Assembly (NCBI GenBank): GCA_041401985.1
Contig: JAWKTE010000001.1
Coordinates: 248,001 to 312,000 of the forward strand
Length of the DNA: 64,000 nt
Origin: JACKHA01 sp041401985
GTDB taxonomy: Bacteria > Planctomycetota > Phycisphaerae > Phycisphaerales > UBA1924
Reading direction: 5' to 3'
Under the pieces are notes generated by a model that saw only the letters and a list, made by a program, of their open reading frames with translations, did no database searches and was not told where the DNA came from. The translations under genes were made by a program, and so were the position numbers. Of the stretch, positions 10,392-18,871 are shown piece after piece (the first letter of the stretch is position 1; every line of letters starts with the position of its first letter).

Positions 10392-10614
10392 TGTGGCATC
10401 TCCCGGCCGTGCCGTGGGCTCCCGCCCGCCGCCCGACCGGGTCCGCGGGGGTGGGTCCGGTCGCTCGACCGGGGGAAGGGTCGCGGCCAGCCGCTCGCGT
10501 TCCTGACAGTCTGTCCGAATCTCGGCCGCCGCGTCGTGTGCGGCTGCGCCCGAGTGCCACGCCTTCCATCAGGGTTGGGGAGCGTGTGATCCACGTTGTG
10601 AGAGGAGTAACACC

Positions 10615-11937
10615 ATGAAGAAGGGTCTCGCACTGATTCTCGCCGGCGTCGCCGGGATGGCCACCGCCGCCTCCGCCCAGACCACGCTCCGCGTGGTCGA
10701 CGACAGCAACGCGACCGATCTGTACGCGTCGTACCACATCGTCCGCACCGCCGACGGCCGCACGGCCATCATCCCCGGCGGCCCCACCGTCGGCACCGAC
10801 GCCGAGGAAACCGCCTTCGACAACCTCACCAACACCTGCGCTACCTGCGTCGCCAACGGCCGCCCCTACAACCTCGCGTTCTCCGACCTCCAGGACTACA
10901 TCGACGGCCTGGGCACCGGTGGCGCCTTCCTCTTCGGCATGACCCAGACCGTCATCGGCGGCTCCACCCTGGGCGCCCCGTCGTCCCCGCCCCAGGTCCC
11001 GCTCCCGACCGACATCATCGCCGACGAGTGGACCGCCGACACCAACGTCCTGGGCATCGGCGAGACCGCCCCCATCACCCGCTACAGCAGCCGCCTCTAC
11101 CACCGCAACTTCGACCCCACCGTCGCCGAGAAGGAGATCCGCCTCATCACCGCCTTCTTCAACGCGGACGGAACCTACCTCTTCGAGGCCGAGTCCGTGT
11201 TCATGACCACCCTCAGCGGCGGCTCCACGTTCAACGGCGTCTACCGCATCCTGCTCGAACTCGACTTCACCGGCTTCCCGGGATACCCCGCCGGCTTCGA
11301 CGTGGCCAACACCGGACTGGTTTACCACGACTGGATCAACATGGACTTCAACGGCGGCGCCACCGGAGAGGCCGACGTGGCCATGTACATCGCCGGCGGC
11401 GACCTGAACCCCACCGCCATCGGCCTGGGCTTCCCGCAGCCGCAGAACCTCGTCGCCGTCGGCAGCGCCGACCACCTCCAGTGGCTCGCCACCGACGGCG
11501 AGACCGGCTCGCTCGGCGTCGGCTCCGTCGTCGATCCCTGCTGGGATCTCAACTGCGCCGACACCAGCCCCAACGACATCCTCAACACCGGCTTCCTCAT
11601 CGACTGGTCCTTCGTCGACAACGTCACGACTCCCACCAGCGAACTCACCCACGACTTCGTCAAGCAGATCTTCGTCGAGACCGGTGGCGCCCCCACCTGC
11701 CGTCCCGACCTGACCGCCGGCGCCATCGCCGGCGCGCCCGGCTACGGCGTGCCCAACGGCATCCTCAACAACGACGACTTCTTCTACTACCTCGCCCAGT
11801 TCGCCGCCGGCAACCTCGCCGTCGCCGACCTGACCACCGGCGCCATCGCCGGCGCCCCGGGCTACGGCGTCCCGAACGGCGTGCTCAACAACGACGACTT
11901 CTTCTACTACCTGGCTATCTTCGCCGCCGGCTGCTGA
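10615..11937 (+). CDS. Secreted protein with C-terminal GC-type dockerin repeat pair
   Basis: The 440-residue protein starts with a clear signal peptide (KKGLALILAGVAGMATAASA, cleavage before QTTLR). A ~340-residue body with no domain I recognise follows. The C-terminus is two ~37-residue repeats, each holding D-L-T-x-G-A-I, PGYGVPNG, LNNDDFFYYLA and F-AAG; the protein ends in Gly-Cys. I recall this tail as the GC-type dockerin of Phycisphaerales. Its D/N-rich loops look calcium-binding and it is thought to serve surface attachment. Here the repeats carry AGAPGYG, whereas the other copies have GQPGYG. The ribosome site AGAGGAG lies 9 nt before the ATG, and a strong terminator follows. Confidence 0.85.
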   Translation: MKKGLALILAGVAGMATAASAQTTLRVVDDSNATDLYASYHIVRTADGRTAIIPGGPTVGTDAEETAFDNLTNTCATCVANGRPYNLAFSDLQDYIDGLGTGGAFLFGMTQTVIGGSTLGAPSSPPQVPLPTDIIADEWTADTNVLGIGETAPITRYSSRLYHRNFDPTVAEKEIRLITAFFNADGTYLFEAESVFMTTLSGGSTFNGVYRILLELDFTGFPGYPAGFDVANTGLVYHDWINMDFNGGATGEADVAMYIAGGDLNPTAIGLGFPQPQNLVAVGSADHLQWLATDGETGSLGVGSVVDPCWDLNCADTSPNDILNTGFLIDWSFVDNVTTPTSELTHDFVKQIFVETGGAPTCRPDLTAGAIAGAPGYGVPNGILNNDDFFYYLAQFAAGNLAVADLTTGAIAGAPGYGVPNGVLNNDDFFYYLAIFAAGC

Positions 11938-11980
11938 TCCCAGCCGCCCGGCTCCGGGCAGCCATCCTCGCAGCAATCCA

Positions 11981-12012
11981 GGCCCCCGCCCAATCCCGGG
12001 CGGGGGCCTTCT
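11981..12012 (+). terminator. Rho-independent terminator after the dockerin gene
   Basis: An 11-bp perfect stem (GGCCCCCGCCC at 11981-11991 and its complement at 11998-12008) with a 6-nt loop is followed by TTCTC. It lies 44 bp after the stop of the dockerin protein. The U-tract is short, but stem strength and position support termination. Confidence 0.75.
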
Positions 12013-12053
12013 CGTGCGCCCCCCCCGCTGCCGCCACGCGATACAGTCCCCCG

Positions 12054-12704
12054 ATGCCCCCGCCGCCGACCGATCCGGAACTGGCCCTCGCCGCCCGGAC
12101 CTGGCGTCTGGCCCTGCTCGCCACCGCCGACACCGAAACCGCACGAAGAGCCTTGGCCACGCTCGCCACAGTCCCCCCGAACGAGCCGCTCCCGCTCGAC
12201 CGCATCGACCGGCTCGCCATCCAGGCCATCCGCCGCGCCGTGCCGCCGGCCCGCCGACGAAACCTCGCGCAAGCAGACGCCGCGCCGGAGCCGTCCGCCC
12301 CGTCCGCACCACCCGCTCAGGCGCGCGACTCGATCGGCCCGGCCCACGACGTGATCGCGTCCCTTCCCCTCCAGGCCGCCGAGGCGTTCATCCTCCGACG
12401 CCTCGACGACCTCGACCCCATCTGCGCCTGCCGCGCCATGGACTGCTCGAGGTCCGCCGCCGACCGCTTCCTCGAACGTGCCGACGCCGCCCTGGCCTCC
12501 GCGTTCGGCCCCGACCGTGCCGCCGCCGCACTCCACGATCTCCGCGCCGGCGCCGAATCGCTCGCACCCTCGCCCGAGGTCGTCGCGGCCTGCCTCGCCA
12601 AAGCACACGCCCGCCACAAGGCCCGCGTCACCACATGGATCGCCGCCACCGCCGCCGCTCTCCTGCTCGTGTTCCTCATCCTCGCCGCCATCGCGTCCCA
12701 ATGA
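12054..12704 (+). CDS. Sigma-70 region-4-like protein with C-terminal membrane anchor
   Basis: The 216-residue protein has a central segment (about 102-150) reading ASLPLQAAEAFILRRLDDLD, then ACRAMDCSRSAADRFLERAD. This resembles the HTH of ECF sigma region 4 (L-P-x-x-x-x-x-x-F-x-L-R ... A-x-x-M-x-C-S-x-x-A). There is no convincing region 2. The C-terminus is one transmembrane helix (WIAATAAALLLVFLILAAIA). It may be a membrane-held DNA-binding regulator or a degenerate sigma relative. I cannot name a family. The frame is also open far upstream, but the ATG at 12054 lies after the terminator and gives a coherent protein. Confidence 0.6.
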   Translation: MPPPPTDPELALAARTWRLALLATADTETARRALATLATVPPNEPLPLDRIDRLAIQAIRRAVPPARRRNLAQADAAPEPSAPSAPPAQARDSIGPAHDVIASLPLQAAEAFILRRLDDLDPICACRAMDCSRSAADRFLERADAALASAFGPDRAAAALHDLRAGAESLAPSPEVVAACLAKAHARHKARVTTWIAATAAALLLVFLILAAIASQ

Positions 12705-12764
12705 GCCGACCGGCCCAACGCCGCGGGCCGAAACGCACCCCTGCTCGCTCGGTCGGCAAACACG

Positions 12765-12798
12765 GGGACTCACCGCAGAGTCGCGGAGGACGCTGAGA
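12765..12798 (+). repeat. Purine-rich intergenic repeat arm (CGCAGAG/GCGGAGGACGC type)
   Basis: The stretch holds CACCGCAGAG, TCGCGGAGG and ACGCTGAG in series. This matches the style of the imperfect arms found at 45641-45735 and, with different words, at 40746 and 52445. It lies in the 270-bp space between two convergent genes, where I see no other feature. Confidence 0.45.
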
Positions 12799-12976
12799 AA
12801 GGCAGATGCGGTGGAGGCTCTGCTGCCCTTGCCGCCGCCCGCGGCTGTGCGGCCACCACCGAGGGCGTCGATCGAATCGCCGCTGTGTCCTCGCTCGGCG
12901 CACGAAAACGGGCGACAGGCAATCGCCCGCCGCCCGCACTTTGCTCGCACCTCGACCTGCCCCGCCGCCTCCGGGC

Positions 12977-14125
12977 TCAGCAGCCGAGCGAGAACAGGTT
13001 CAGGTAGTAGAAGAAGTCGTCGTTCGTGATAATGCCGTTCGCCACGCCGTAGCCCGGCTGCCCCGGCACCGCGCCCGTGGTCAGGTCCGCGACCGCCAGA
13101 TTCCCCGCGCTGAACTGCGCCAGGAAGTAGAAGAAATCGTCGTTGTTCAGCACGCCGTTGGGCGTCCCGTACCCCGGCTGGCCCGCGACCGCGCCCGTCG
13201 TCAAATCCGGCTCGCACGACGAGCCGCACAGGTTCGTGTGCAGCTCAGTCCGCAGGTTCAGATACGTCGCCAGCGCCCGATCCAGTTGCCCCGGCGAGAA
13301 GTAATCGCGGCACTCCTTCCGCGAATACGACATCAGATTCCGCACGTTGGGCGTGTACGCTGCCCCCGAGCACGGATCCAGCGACGTCCCCGTGTACAGG
13401 CATGCCGCGCTCACGCTGGTCAGGATGTTCGGATCGGCCGGCGTGTCGCACACCAGATCGCCCGCGACCGCGCAGTTCGATCCGTTCACGCACTCGGCCC
13501 CGCCCGCCCCGGTCTCGTGCGTGTGGAACAGGTCCAGGTAGTGCCCGATCTCGTGCGGGAACGTCGAGTGGTTCGTCGCCAGCCCCGTGCACTGGTTGTT
13601 CATCGCGATCGACTGGATGCTGCTGAACGTGAACGCCGAGATCCCGCACAGCCCCGCCCCGTTGAGCTCCGCGAAGTAGATGTTGATCGTGCCGGGGATG
13701 TTGTTCGAACTCCGCATCTGGTTGACCGTGTTGAGCGACGTCGGCTCGTACCAGACGCTGTTGTTGATGTAGTTGATCGGACCCGGCACGCAGAACTCGA
13801 TCCCGATCGGCGCGTAGAACTGGTTGGCGTCGATCAGCGCCTGGTCCAGCTGCGACTGCGGGATGCCGCCCGTCCCGTTGTCACGCCGCACGACGTGGAA
13901 CGTCAGCGCGATCCGGTGCACGCCCTCGGGACGCCCCGCCGGCAACTCGTACGCCCCGCTGGCGTGCAGCCGCATCGCCAGCCGCGCCTCCTCCGGCGTG
14001 AACGTGGTGAGGCACTCCTCGAACCCCGGCTGGGCGCGATCGTCCGGGTGGCCCAACGCCAGCCCCGCCGCCCCGCCGATCACCAGCAGCCCCAAACCCA
14101 GTCCCGCCGTTCTTCCCTGCAGCAT
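12977..14125 (-). CDS. Secreted M43-type zinc metalloprotease with GC-type dockerin
   Basis: This 382-residue protein is probably exported and surface-attached. Residues 5-25 form a signal peptide. The catalytic site HEIGHYLDLFHTH (HEIGH at 191-195, third His at 201) is the extended HExxHxxGxxH of metzincins. An M43/pappalysin-type Met-turn follows (RNLMSYSRKEC), along with many Cys. Residues ~305-382 are two dockerin repeats (LTTGAVAGQPGYG, LNNDDFFYFLAQF; then VPGQPGYG, ITNDDFFYYLNLF) ending in Gly-Cys. The second repeat is the most divergent of the set. The ATG at 14125 is chosen because it starts the signal peptide, with AAAGGA upstream. Confidence 0.9.
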   Translation of the reverse strand: MLQGRTAGLGLGLLVIGGAAGLALGHPDDRAQPGFEECLTTFTPEEARLAMRLHASGAYELPAGRPEGVHRIALTFHVVRRDNGTGGIPQSQLDQALIDANQFYAPIGIEFCVPGPINYINNSVWYEPTSLNTVNQMRSSNNIPGTINIYFAELNGAGLCGISAFTFSSIQSIAMNNQCTGLATNHSTFPHEIGHYLDLFHTHETGAGGAECVNGSNCAVAGDLVCDTPADPNILTSVSAACLYTGTSLDPCSGAAYTPNVRNLMSYSRKECRDYFSPGQLDRALATYLNLRTELHTNLCGSSCEPDLTTGAVAGQPGYGTPNGVLNNDDFFYFLAQFSAGNLAVADLTTGAVPGQPGYGVANGIITNDDFFYYLNLFSLGC

Positions 14126-14257
14126 CAATCGCGTCCTTTCGCCCCCAAACCAGGATCCGCAATGCGAACCCGGTCCCATTGTCGGGATCGTCTCGCGCCG
14201 GTCAACCCGGATGTCGGGCCAGGACGATTCGCGTGCGGGCCGCCTTGCACCCGCTTG

Positions 14258-14563
14258 TCAGGCCTCGGCCTGCGCCGGCTCCAGCCCGATCGCCAGGCCG
14301 CTCCCCGAGCCGGACGAGCCCGCCACCCGCTCGATCTTCTCCACCAGCCGCCGACGCAGCGCCTCGCCCTGGACCTGCAGCACCCACCCGTCGTTCGTCG
14401 CGGCCCGCTTCACGCCGCCGTCCCGCACCAGCAGCCCCAGCACCGCGTTCCACTCGTCGCCGAAGCCCAGCCACAGCAGGTCCTCGAACCGGCGCGACTG
14501 CCCCGCCCCGAGTTCCCCCAGCGCCCTCGCCAACCAACCCTGTGCCACCCGATCCAGCATCAT
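14258..14563 (-). CDS. Conserved small protein of unknown function
   Basis: The 101-residue protein starts MMLDRVAQGWLARALGELGA and continues SRRFEDLLWLGFGDEWNAVL and GVKRAATNDGWVLQVQG. It has no membrane helix and no Cys. The composition, with helix-forming repeats and a compact charged middle, fits a folded cytoplasmic domain, but I do not recognise the family. Two adjacent ATG codons stand at 14563 and 14560, and GGTGGAG precedes them at good spacing. The gene lies upstream of and co-directional with the protease gene, with 132 bp between them. Confidence 0.6.
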   Translation of the reverse strand: MMLDRVAQGWLARALGELGAGQSRRFEDLLWLGFGDEWNAVLGLLVRDGGVKRAATNDGWVLQVQGEALRRRLVEKIERVAGSSGSGSGLAIGLEPAQAEA

Positions 14564-15105
14564 GCTCCACCCCCGATTCCGGGCATCTCTGCCCCGCCGA
14601 CTCCAGCCCACAACCACCACGCCCGATCGGAAGCGATCGCTCCCGTCGGCTGCATCAAGACTCCGAACCCGACGCCCCAACCGGGACACCGGCCCATTCG
14701 AGACATCCGGGGGCACCGGCAGAACGCCGACCCCCACTCCGATCCGCCCGTCGCGTTCCCGCGGCTTCCCGGCGACCCGAGCACCAGCAGCGCTCAGGTC
14801 TCCCCGGGCGCTGCTGCCCCTCTCGTCGGCCGCCAGTGTCTCGCGTGACCCCTTGTTCTGGTGATTCTGGTCACGGCGATCGGCGGCACCCCAAGCGGCG
14901 GAGCACACTGCCCCGCGAAGGACGCCGATCGCCCACTCACCCATCGGCGCCCGCGCGGCCCCGGGTGACCCCTCCGGTCAATCCACCCAAAGCCGCGAGT
15001 CCATTCGCGCGGGTGTCGGGTCGGGTTCCGGCGATTCTCGCACCAGAATCACACGACACATGGATTATGACCTTTGCCAACACCCCAGAACGCCACCGCC
15101 CCGCC
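14564..15105. other. Intergenic stretch without a supportable gene
   Basis: This 540-bp region between two minus-strand genes has only open frames of Arg/Gly/Pro-rich shadow type. A few short inverted repeats are present. I see no clear promoter, terminator or RNA gene. Confidence 0.5.
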
Positions 15106-15888
15106 TCAGCGCTTCTGGCCCACGCACTGCCCCAAACCCCTCCGGATCAGCGCCAACTCGTACAGCACCGCGTCCGCCCAGTTCAACTCGCGGCACTTGG
15201 CCACGTCCGTAGGCGTGATCTCGAGGTCGTCCGGCTCCTCATCCGCGGCCCGGCGTTCGTGGTGGGGCGACCAGTCCAGGCCGAGCAGGCCGCAGAGCGT
15301 CCGGGCGTCGGTGTCGTAGGACTCCTGGAATCCGACAAACCAGAAGTTCGCCAGATTGACATCCGCCCGCTCCATCCACTGCTGGTTCACCCGCCAGCAG
15401 TCGTCGGCGTTGTGGTTCGGGCCGGCCCCCTTGCGCGCCAGCAGGACGGCCATGTGGTTGGCCACGAGCGGGTGGTTGCGGCTGGAGACATACTCCCCAA
15501 AACCGGGGCAGTTGCGGAGGATGGCCGGGTTGAACCGGTTCGAGGTGTCCCGGCGCATCATGCGGTAGCAGGACAGGACGCGGGCGACCGGGGAGCGGAG
15601 AAAGGTGACGTAGCGGGCGGGGCGCCCGAGCATCTCGTGGATGCCGTACCAGGCCTGGTGCCCGGCGGCGACGCGGACCCTGGCCCGCTGGTCGGGGGTC
15701 ATGGCGCCGATCTGCTCGATGAGCACGTCGGTAGTGCGGTCGACGCCGTAGAGGTCGAGGAACTCGCCGGGGGCCAGGGCCTGGCGGATGGTGCGGACCA
15801 GGGAGGTGCCGGCGGTCTTGGGGATGTGGAGGAAGACGGTGATCGGCTCGGCGGCGTCGGGGGCTGGGTGGGGAGAAGGGGCGGGCAT
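15106..15888 (-). CDS. Sulfotransferase-family protein
   Basis: The 260-residue protein opens its domain with ITVFLHIPKTAGTSLVRTIR. The HIPKTAGTS loop is the PAPS 5'-phosphosulfate-binding signature of the sulfotransferase-2 and heparan-sulfate groups. YVTFLRSPVARVLSCYRM is the 3'-phosphate-binding segment (R and S conserved). Such bacterial enzymes usually sulfate cell-surface glycans or lipids. The ATG at 15888 is taken because the 44 codons further upstream are low-complexity Pro/Ser. No signal peptide is present, so it is cytoplasmic. There is no obvious operon partner; the next gene upstream is the PQQ-like dockerin gene. Confidence 0.88.
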   Translation of the reverse strand: MPAPSPHPAPDAAEPITVFLHIPKTAGTSLVRTIRQALAPGEFLDLYGVDRTTDVLIEQIGAMTPDQRARVRVAAGHQAWYGIHEMLGRPARYVTFLRSPVARVLSCYRMMRRDTSNRFNPAILRNCPGFGEYVSSRNHPLVANHMAVLLARKGAGPNHNADDCWRVNQQWMERADVNLANFWFVGFQESYDTDARTLCGLLGLDWSPHHERRAADEEPDDLEITPTDVAKCRELNWADAVLYELALIRRGLGQCVGQKR

Positions 15889-16052
15889 GGGGGAGGGTAG
15901 AGGTGGAGGGGGGCGGCTAGGCGACCAGATCGGAAACCTTGCGCTCAGGGCGTTGGCGCGAGTCTCCGCCCCATCGGCACCGACTTGCTCCGCGGACGAC
16001 GCGAGTCGGTGGCACGCCACAGGTTGGTCGAGGTCAGTGCCTCCTTGCGTCG

Positions 16053-17547
16053 CTAGCAGCCAGCGGCGAAGATGGCCAGGTAGTAGAAGAAGTCGTCGTT
16101 ATTGAGGATGCCGTTGGGCACGCCGTAGCCGGGCTGGCCCTGGATCGCGCCGGTGGTCAGGTCGGCGACGGCGAGATTGCCGGCGGCGAACTGGGCGAGA
16201 TAGTAAAAGAAGTCGTCGTTGTTGAGCACGCCGTTGGGCACGCCGTAGCCGGGCTGGCCCTGGATCGCGCCTGTTGTCAGATCGGGCTCGCAGGAGGCGA
16301 CGGGCGACCGGAAGGCCCGCACGTTGGTGCCGTTGCCGCAGACGACGAGGGTGCCGTCGCGGCCCATGGCCGGGCCGCCGATGTTGATGTTGGTCACGCC
16401 GATGTCCCAGCGGGGCGAGAGGTCGGCGTCGTAGGCGATGAGGCGGCCGTCGGCGAATCCACCGTTGGAAAAGAACACCTTGCCGAGCGCATCGATGGCG
16501 AAGCGCGGCGTGGCGAACTGCGTGGGGATCGGATCGGTGAAGTTCAGGATCATGCCGTCGGCGGGGTCGAGTCGCTCCAGGCGCGGGCCTGGGCCCCAGT
16601 GATACACCGAGCCGTCGGGCCCGACGCCGAACTCGGAGCCCGTGTTGTACGCGGCGGGCACGGACCACTTGATGGACATGGCGACGCCGTTGTCCTCGAT
16701 GGCGTAGAAGAAGTCCACGGTGACGTTGTTCTGGACGCGCGAGACGTAGATCGTGCCGTCTGGCGCGACGAGCGGGGTGTGTTCTGGATCGTGAAGCCGC
16801 CCAGCGATGGGCTCTGGTACAGGAACGCGCCGGTGGCCAGGTCGTACTTCTTGATGACGTTGCCGCCGCGGCGGCGTCGATGACGTAAAACCCGCCGTTG
16901 CCAATGGCCCCGCCGCAGTTGCCGCTGACCGAGGCGGTGCGTGGCGTGGACCAGACCGTTGTGCCGTCCTCGGCGTCGATGCGCCAGATGTCCCGGAAAG
17001 AAGCGATGATGGGATCGCCGTCATCAGCGAAGACGACCCCGTCGTAAGCGCCGGCGTTGATGATGGCCTGGCTCTCCCACAGCGTTGCGCCGGTGGCGGC
17101 GTCGAGGGCGAGGAGGTTGTCCGAGACCGATGCGCCGTTGCCGGAGCGCGACACGAACACCCGCCCGTTGCTGACGCCCGCGATCCAGGTGGTCCAGTCG
17201 CCGGTCTCGAACGGGATGTTGCGGAACCAGAGTTCGGCGCCAGTGTCCAAGTCCATCGCGACGACGGTGCTGGACGTGCCAGCCGGCGGCTCCGGCGGGA
17301 AGCCGGACTGGCGGACCAGGAACACGCGGTCGCCCTCGATCACGGGCTGCCACGAGATGACCGACGAGCGCCCACCGGACCAGAGCAAGTCCGCGGCATC
17401 GGGGCCGATCTCGCTGGTGAGGCAGTTGCGCCCCTGGTTGCCGCCGGAGTTGGGCCAGTCGGCCGGGGCGGGGGATGACAGGGCGATCAAGACGCCCACG
17501 CCTGCGGCGGCGCGGACGACGGGGATGCTGGAACGACAGAACGCCAT
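16053..17547 (-). CDS. Secreted PQQ-like beta-propeller protein with GC-type dockerin, interrupted by two frameshifts
   Basis: The start at 17547 gives a signal peptide (VVRAAAGVGVLIALSSPAPA) with GGAGAGGAG upstream. Beta-propeller blades of the PQQ/YfgL type follow: VVAMDLDTGAELWFRN, LLALDAATGATLWES, IWRIDAEDGTTVW. The frame breaks at about 16861-16878, where VIDAAA should run into NVIKKYDLATGAFLYQ. It breaks again at 16774-16782, where an extra AC seems to sit before PLVAPDGTIYVS. The final frame carries more blades and two dockerin repeats (QGQPGYGVPNG, LNNDDFFYYLA) ending in Gly-Cys at 16053. As written the product stops being meaningful after ~230 residues. Confidence 0.8.
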
Positions 17548-17734
17548 CGCGGGACTCCTCTCCATCGACCGAGGTCGGAAGCGGCGAACTCGTGCCCGTC
17601 GGGAAGAGGGTACAGCAAAGGGCGGTTTCGACACAAGAGTTTTGGCCGATCGCGGTGGCATCCGCCCCCGCGCATGGTCTTCGCTTAGGCTCGCGCTCAG
17701 GGCTCTGCGCAGAGCCCTGCGGCAACCTCGGGCA

Positions 17735-18772
17735 TCACCACGAATCCGCCGGCGCCAACCGCTGCACCAGCGCCGCCGCCTCTTCCGCGCGCGGCGGGTC
17801 GTCCAGGTCGATCGGCAGGTACACGCCGCGCTCGTGGTCGGAGTTGATCACCAGCACCGCCGGGGGCACGAACATCACGCCGTGCTCGGCCTTCTCGTGC
17901 CCGAGGACGAAGAGGTTGACGCCCCAGCGTTCGACGAGGTCCTCGATCTGATCGTGGTCGTAGTCGCGGCCCCAGACCATCATGTGGGCCGCGCCCTGGC
18001 GGGGGGCGTAGTCGTCCTCGGTCAGGTCGCGGGTGAGGACGCTGGCGTCGAAGCGGGGCATCATGGCCGGGCCGGGGATGGAGTGGGCGCACAGGATGTC
18101 GCCGCGCGGCGTGACGCACCGCAGGGCCAGCGGCATGGAGCGGACGAAGGCGCGGATGGCGTCCATGACCGGCGCGGCCCTCGAGCCGAACACGTAGTCG
18201 ATCCCCTCGTTGAACGCCTCGACCACGCGGATGCCGTTCTTGACGATCCCCGCGCCCACCATCTGGGCCAGTTCGTGGTTGGCCAGCAGCGTGTGCACCC
18301 GCTCCGGGTGGGCGGCCTTGAGCGCGGCCACGCGAACCATCGAGCGGTACGAGAAGTCCATGCCGTTGATCAGCCGGTCCGGGTGGATGATCTCGTGCAG
18401 GGTGATGTGGGGCAGGTCGTGGGTGTGGTCGTCGGTGGCGCCGTCCTCGCCGGCGACGCCGGTGAGACGGGCCAGTTCGATCAGGCGTTCGAAGTTGTCG
18501 GGGTTGTCGTGCAGATCGCCCGTGGCGATGAGGCGGCCCGGGGGCGTGATCTGGTCGATCGAGCCGACGCGGCACGACGCGAAGCGGTTGGCCGACGCCC
18601 CGCGATGCAGCGCGTCGATGACCGCGTCGGCGTCCTGGAGTTGGGCGGGGGAGAGGGGGATGGAGCGGTCCTGGGGAGTGACGAAGTGACGAAGTGACGA
18701 AGTGACGAAGTGACGAAGAGACGAAGAGGCGAAGAGGCGGAGTGACGGAGGGACGAAGTCGGACGCTGCCAA
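17735..18772 (-). CDS. PPP-like metallophosphoesterase with an 8-bp tandem repeat at its 5' end
   Basis: The enzyme core of about 310 residues has the metal motifs of calcineurin-type phosphoesterases: RLIATGDLHDNPDN (GDxH), THDLPHITLHEIIH, TLLANHELAQM (NHE), and LCAHSIPGP, then VWGRDYDHDQIE and FVLGHEKAEHG. The GDxHDN/NHE pattern is close to PPP protein phosphatases. The only in-frame initiator before the motifs is a TTG at 18772. From there the first ~35 codons run through a GTGACGAA repeat encoding SLRHFVTS-like units. An ATG at 18782 is out of frame by one. The Ser/Thr kinase gene lies 99 bp upstream on the same strand, suggesting an opposing kinase/phosphatase pair. Confidence 0.8.
   Translation of the reverse strand: MAASDFVPPSLRLFASSSLRHFVTSSLRHFVTPQDRSIPLSPAQLQDADAVIDALHRGASANRFASCRVGSIDQITPPGRLIATGDLHDNPDNFERLIELARLTGVAGEDGATDDHTHDLPHITLHEIIHPDRLINGMDFSYRSMVRVAALKAAHPERVHTLLANHELAQMVGAGIVKNGIRVVEAFNEGIDYVFGSRAAPVMDAIRAFVRSMPLALRCVTPRGDILCAHSIPGPAMMPRFDASVLTRDLTEDDYAPRQGAAHMMVWGRDYDHDQIEDLVERWGVNLFVLGHEKAEHGVMFVPPAVLVINSDHERGVYLPIDLDDPPRAEEAAALVQRLAPADSW
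18678..18757. repeat. 8-bp tandem repeat, ten units (GTGACGAA family)
   Basis: Five perfect GTGACGAA units are followed by five degenerate ones (GAGACGAA, GAGGCGAA, GAGGCGGA, GTGACGGA, GGGACGAA). Eight bp is not a multiple of three, so a change in unit number shifts the frame of the phosphoesterase ORF that crosses it. A near-identical unit is repeated at 53450-53521. Confidence 0.95.
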
Positions 18773-18871
18773 CGACTCTCATCGCCTGTCGCGCAGCCGG
18801 AGAGGATAAGCGGACCGCCAGCGAGAGGCTCCGTCGGCTCTCCGCCCTTCGTCGCTCCGTCGCTGCCCGCC

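Noticed and set aside
14258..14944. Extending the small gene at 14258 to 228 residues
   Set aside because: The added N-terminus is Arg/Gly-rich shadow sequence; the double ATG at 14560-14563 with a ribosome site is a better start.
18678..18757. Tandem repeats considered as a CRISPR array
   Set aside because: Units are 8 bp and directly adjacent with no spacers; no cas genes nearby.
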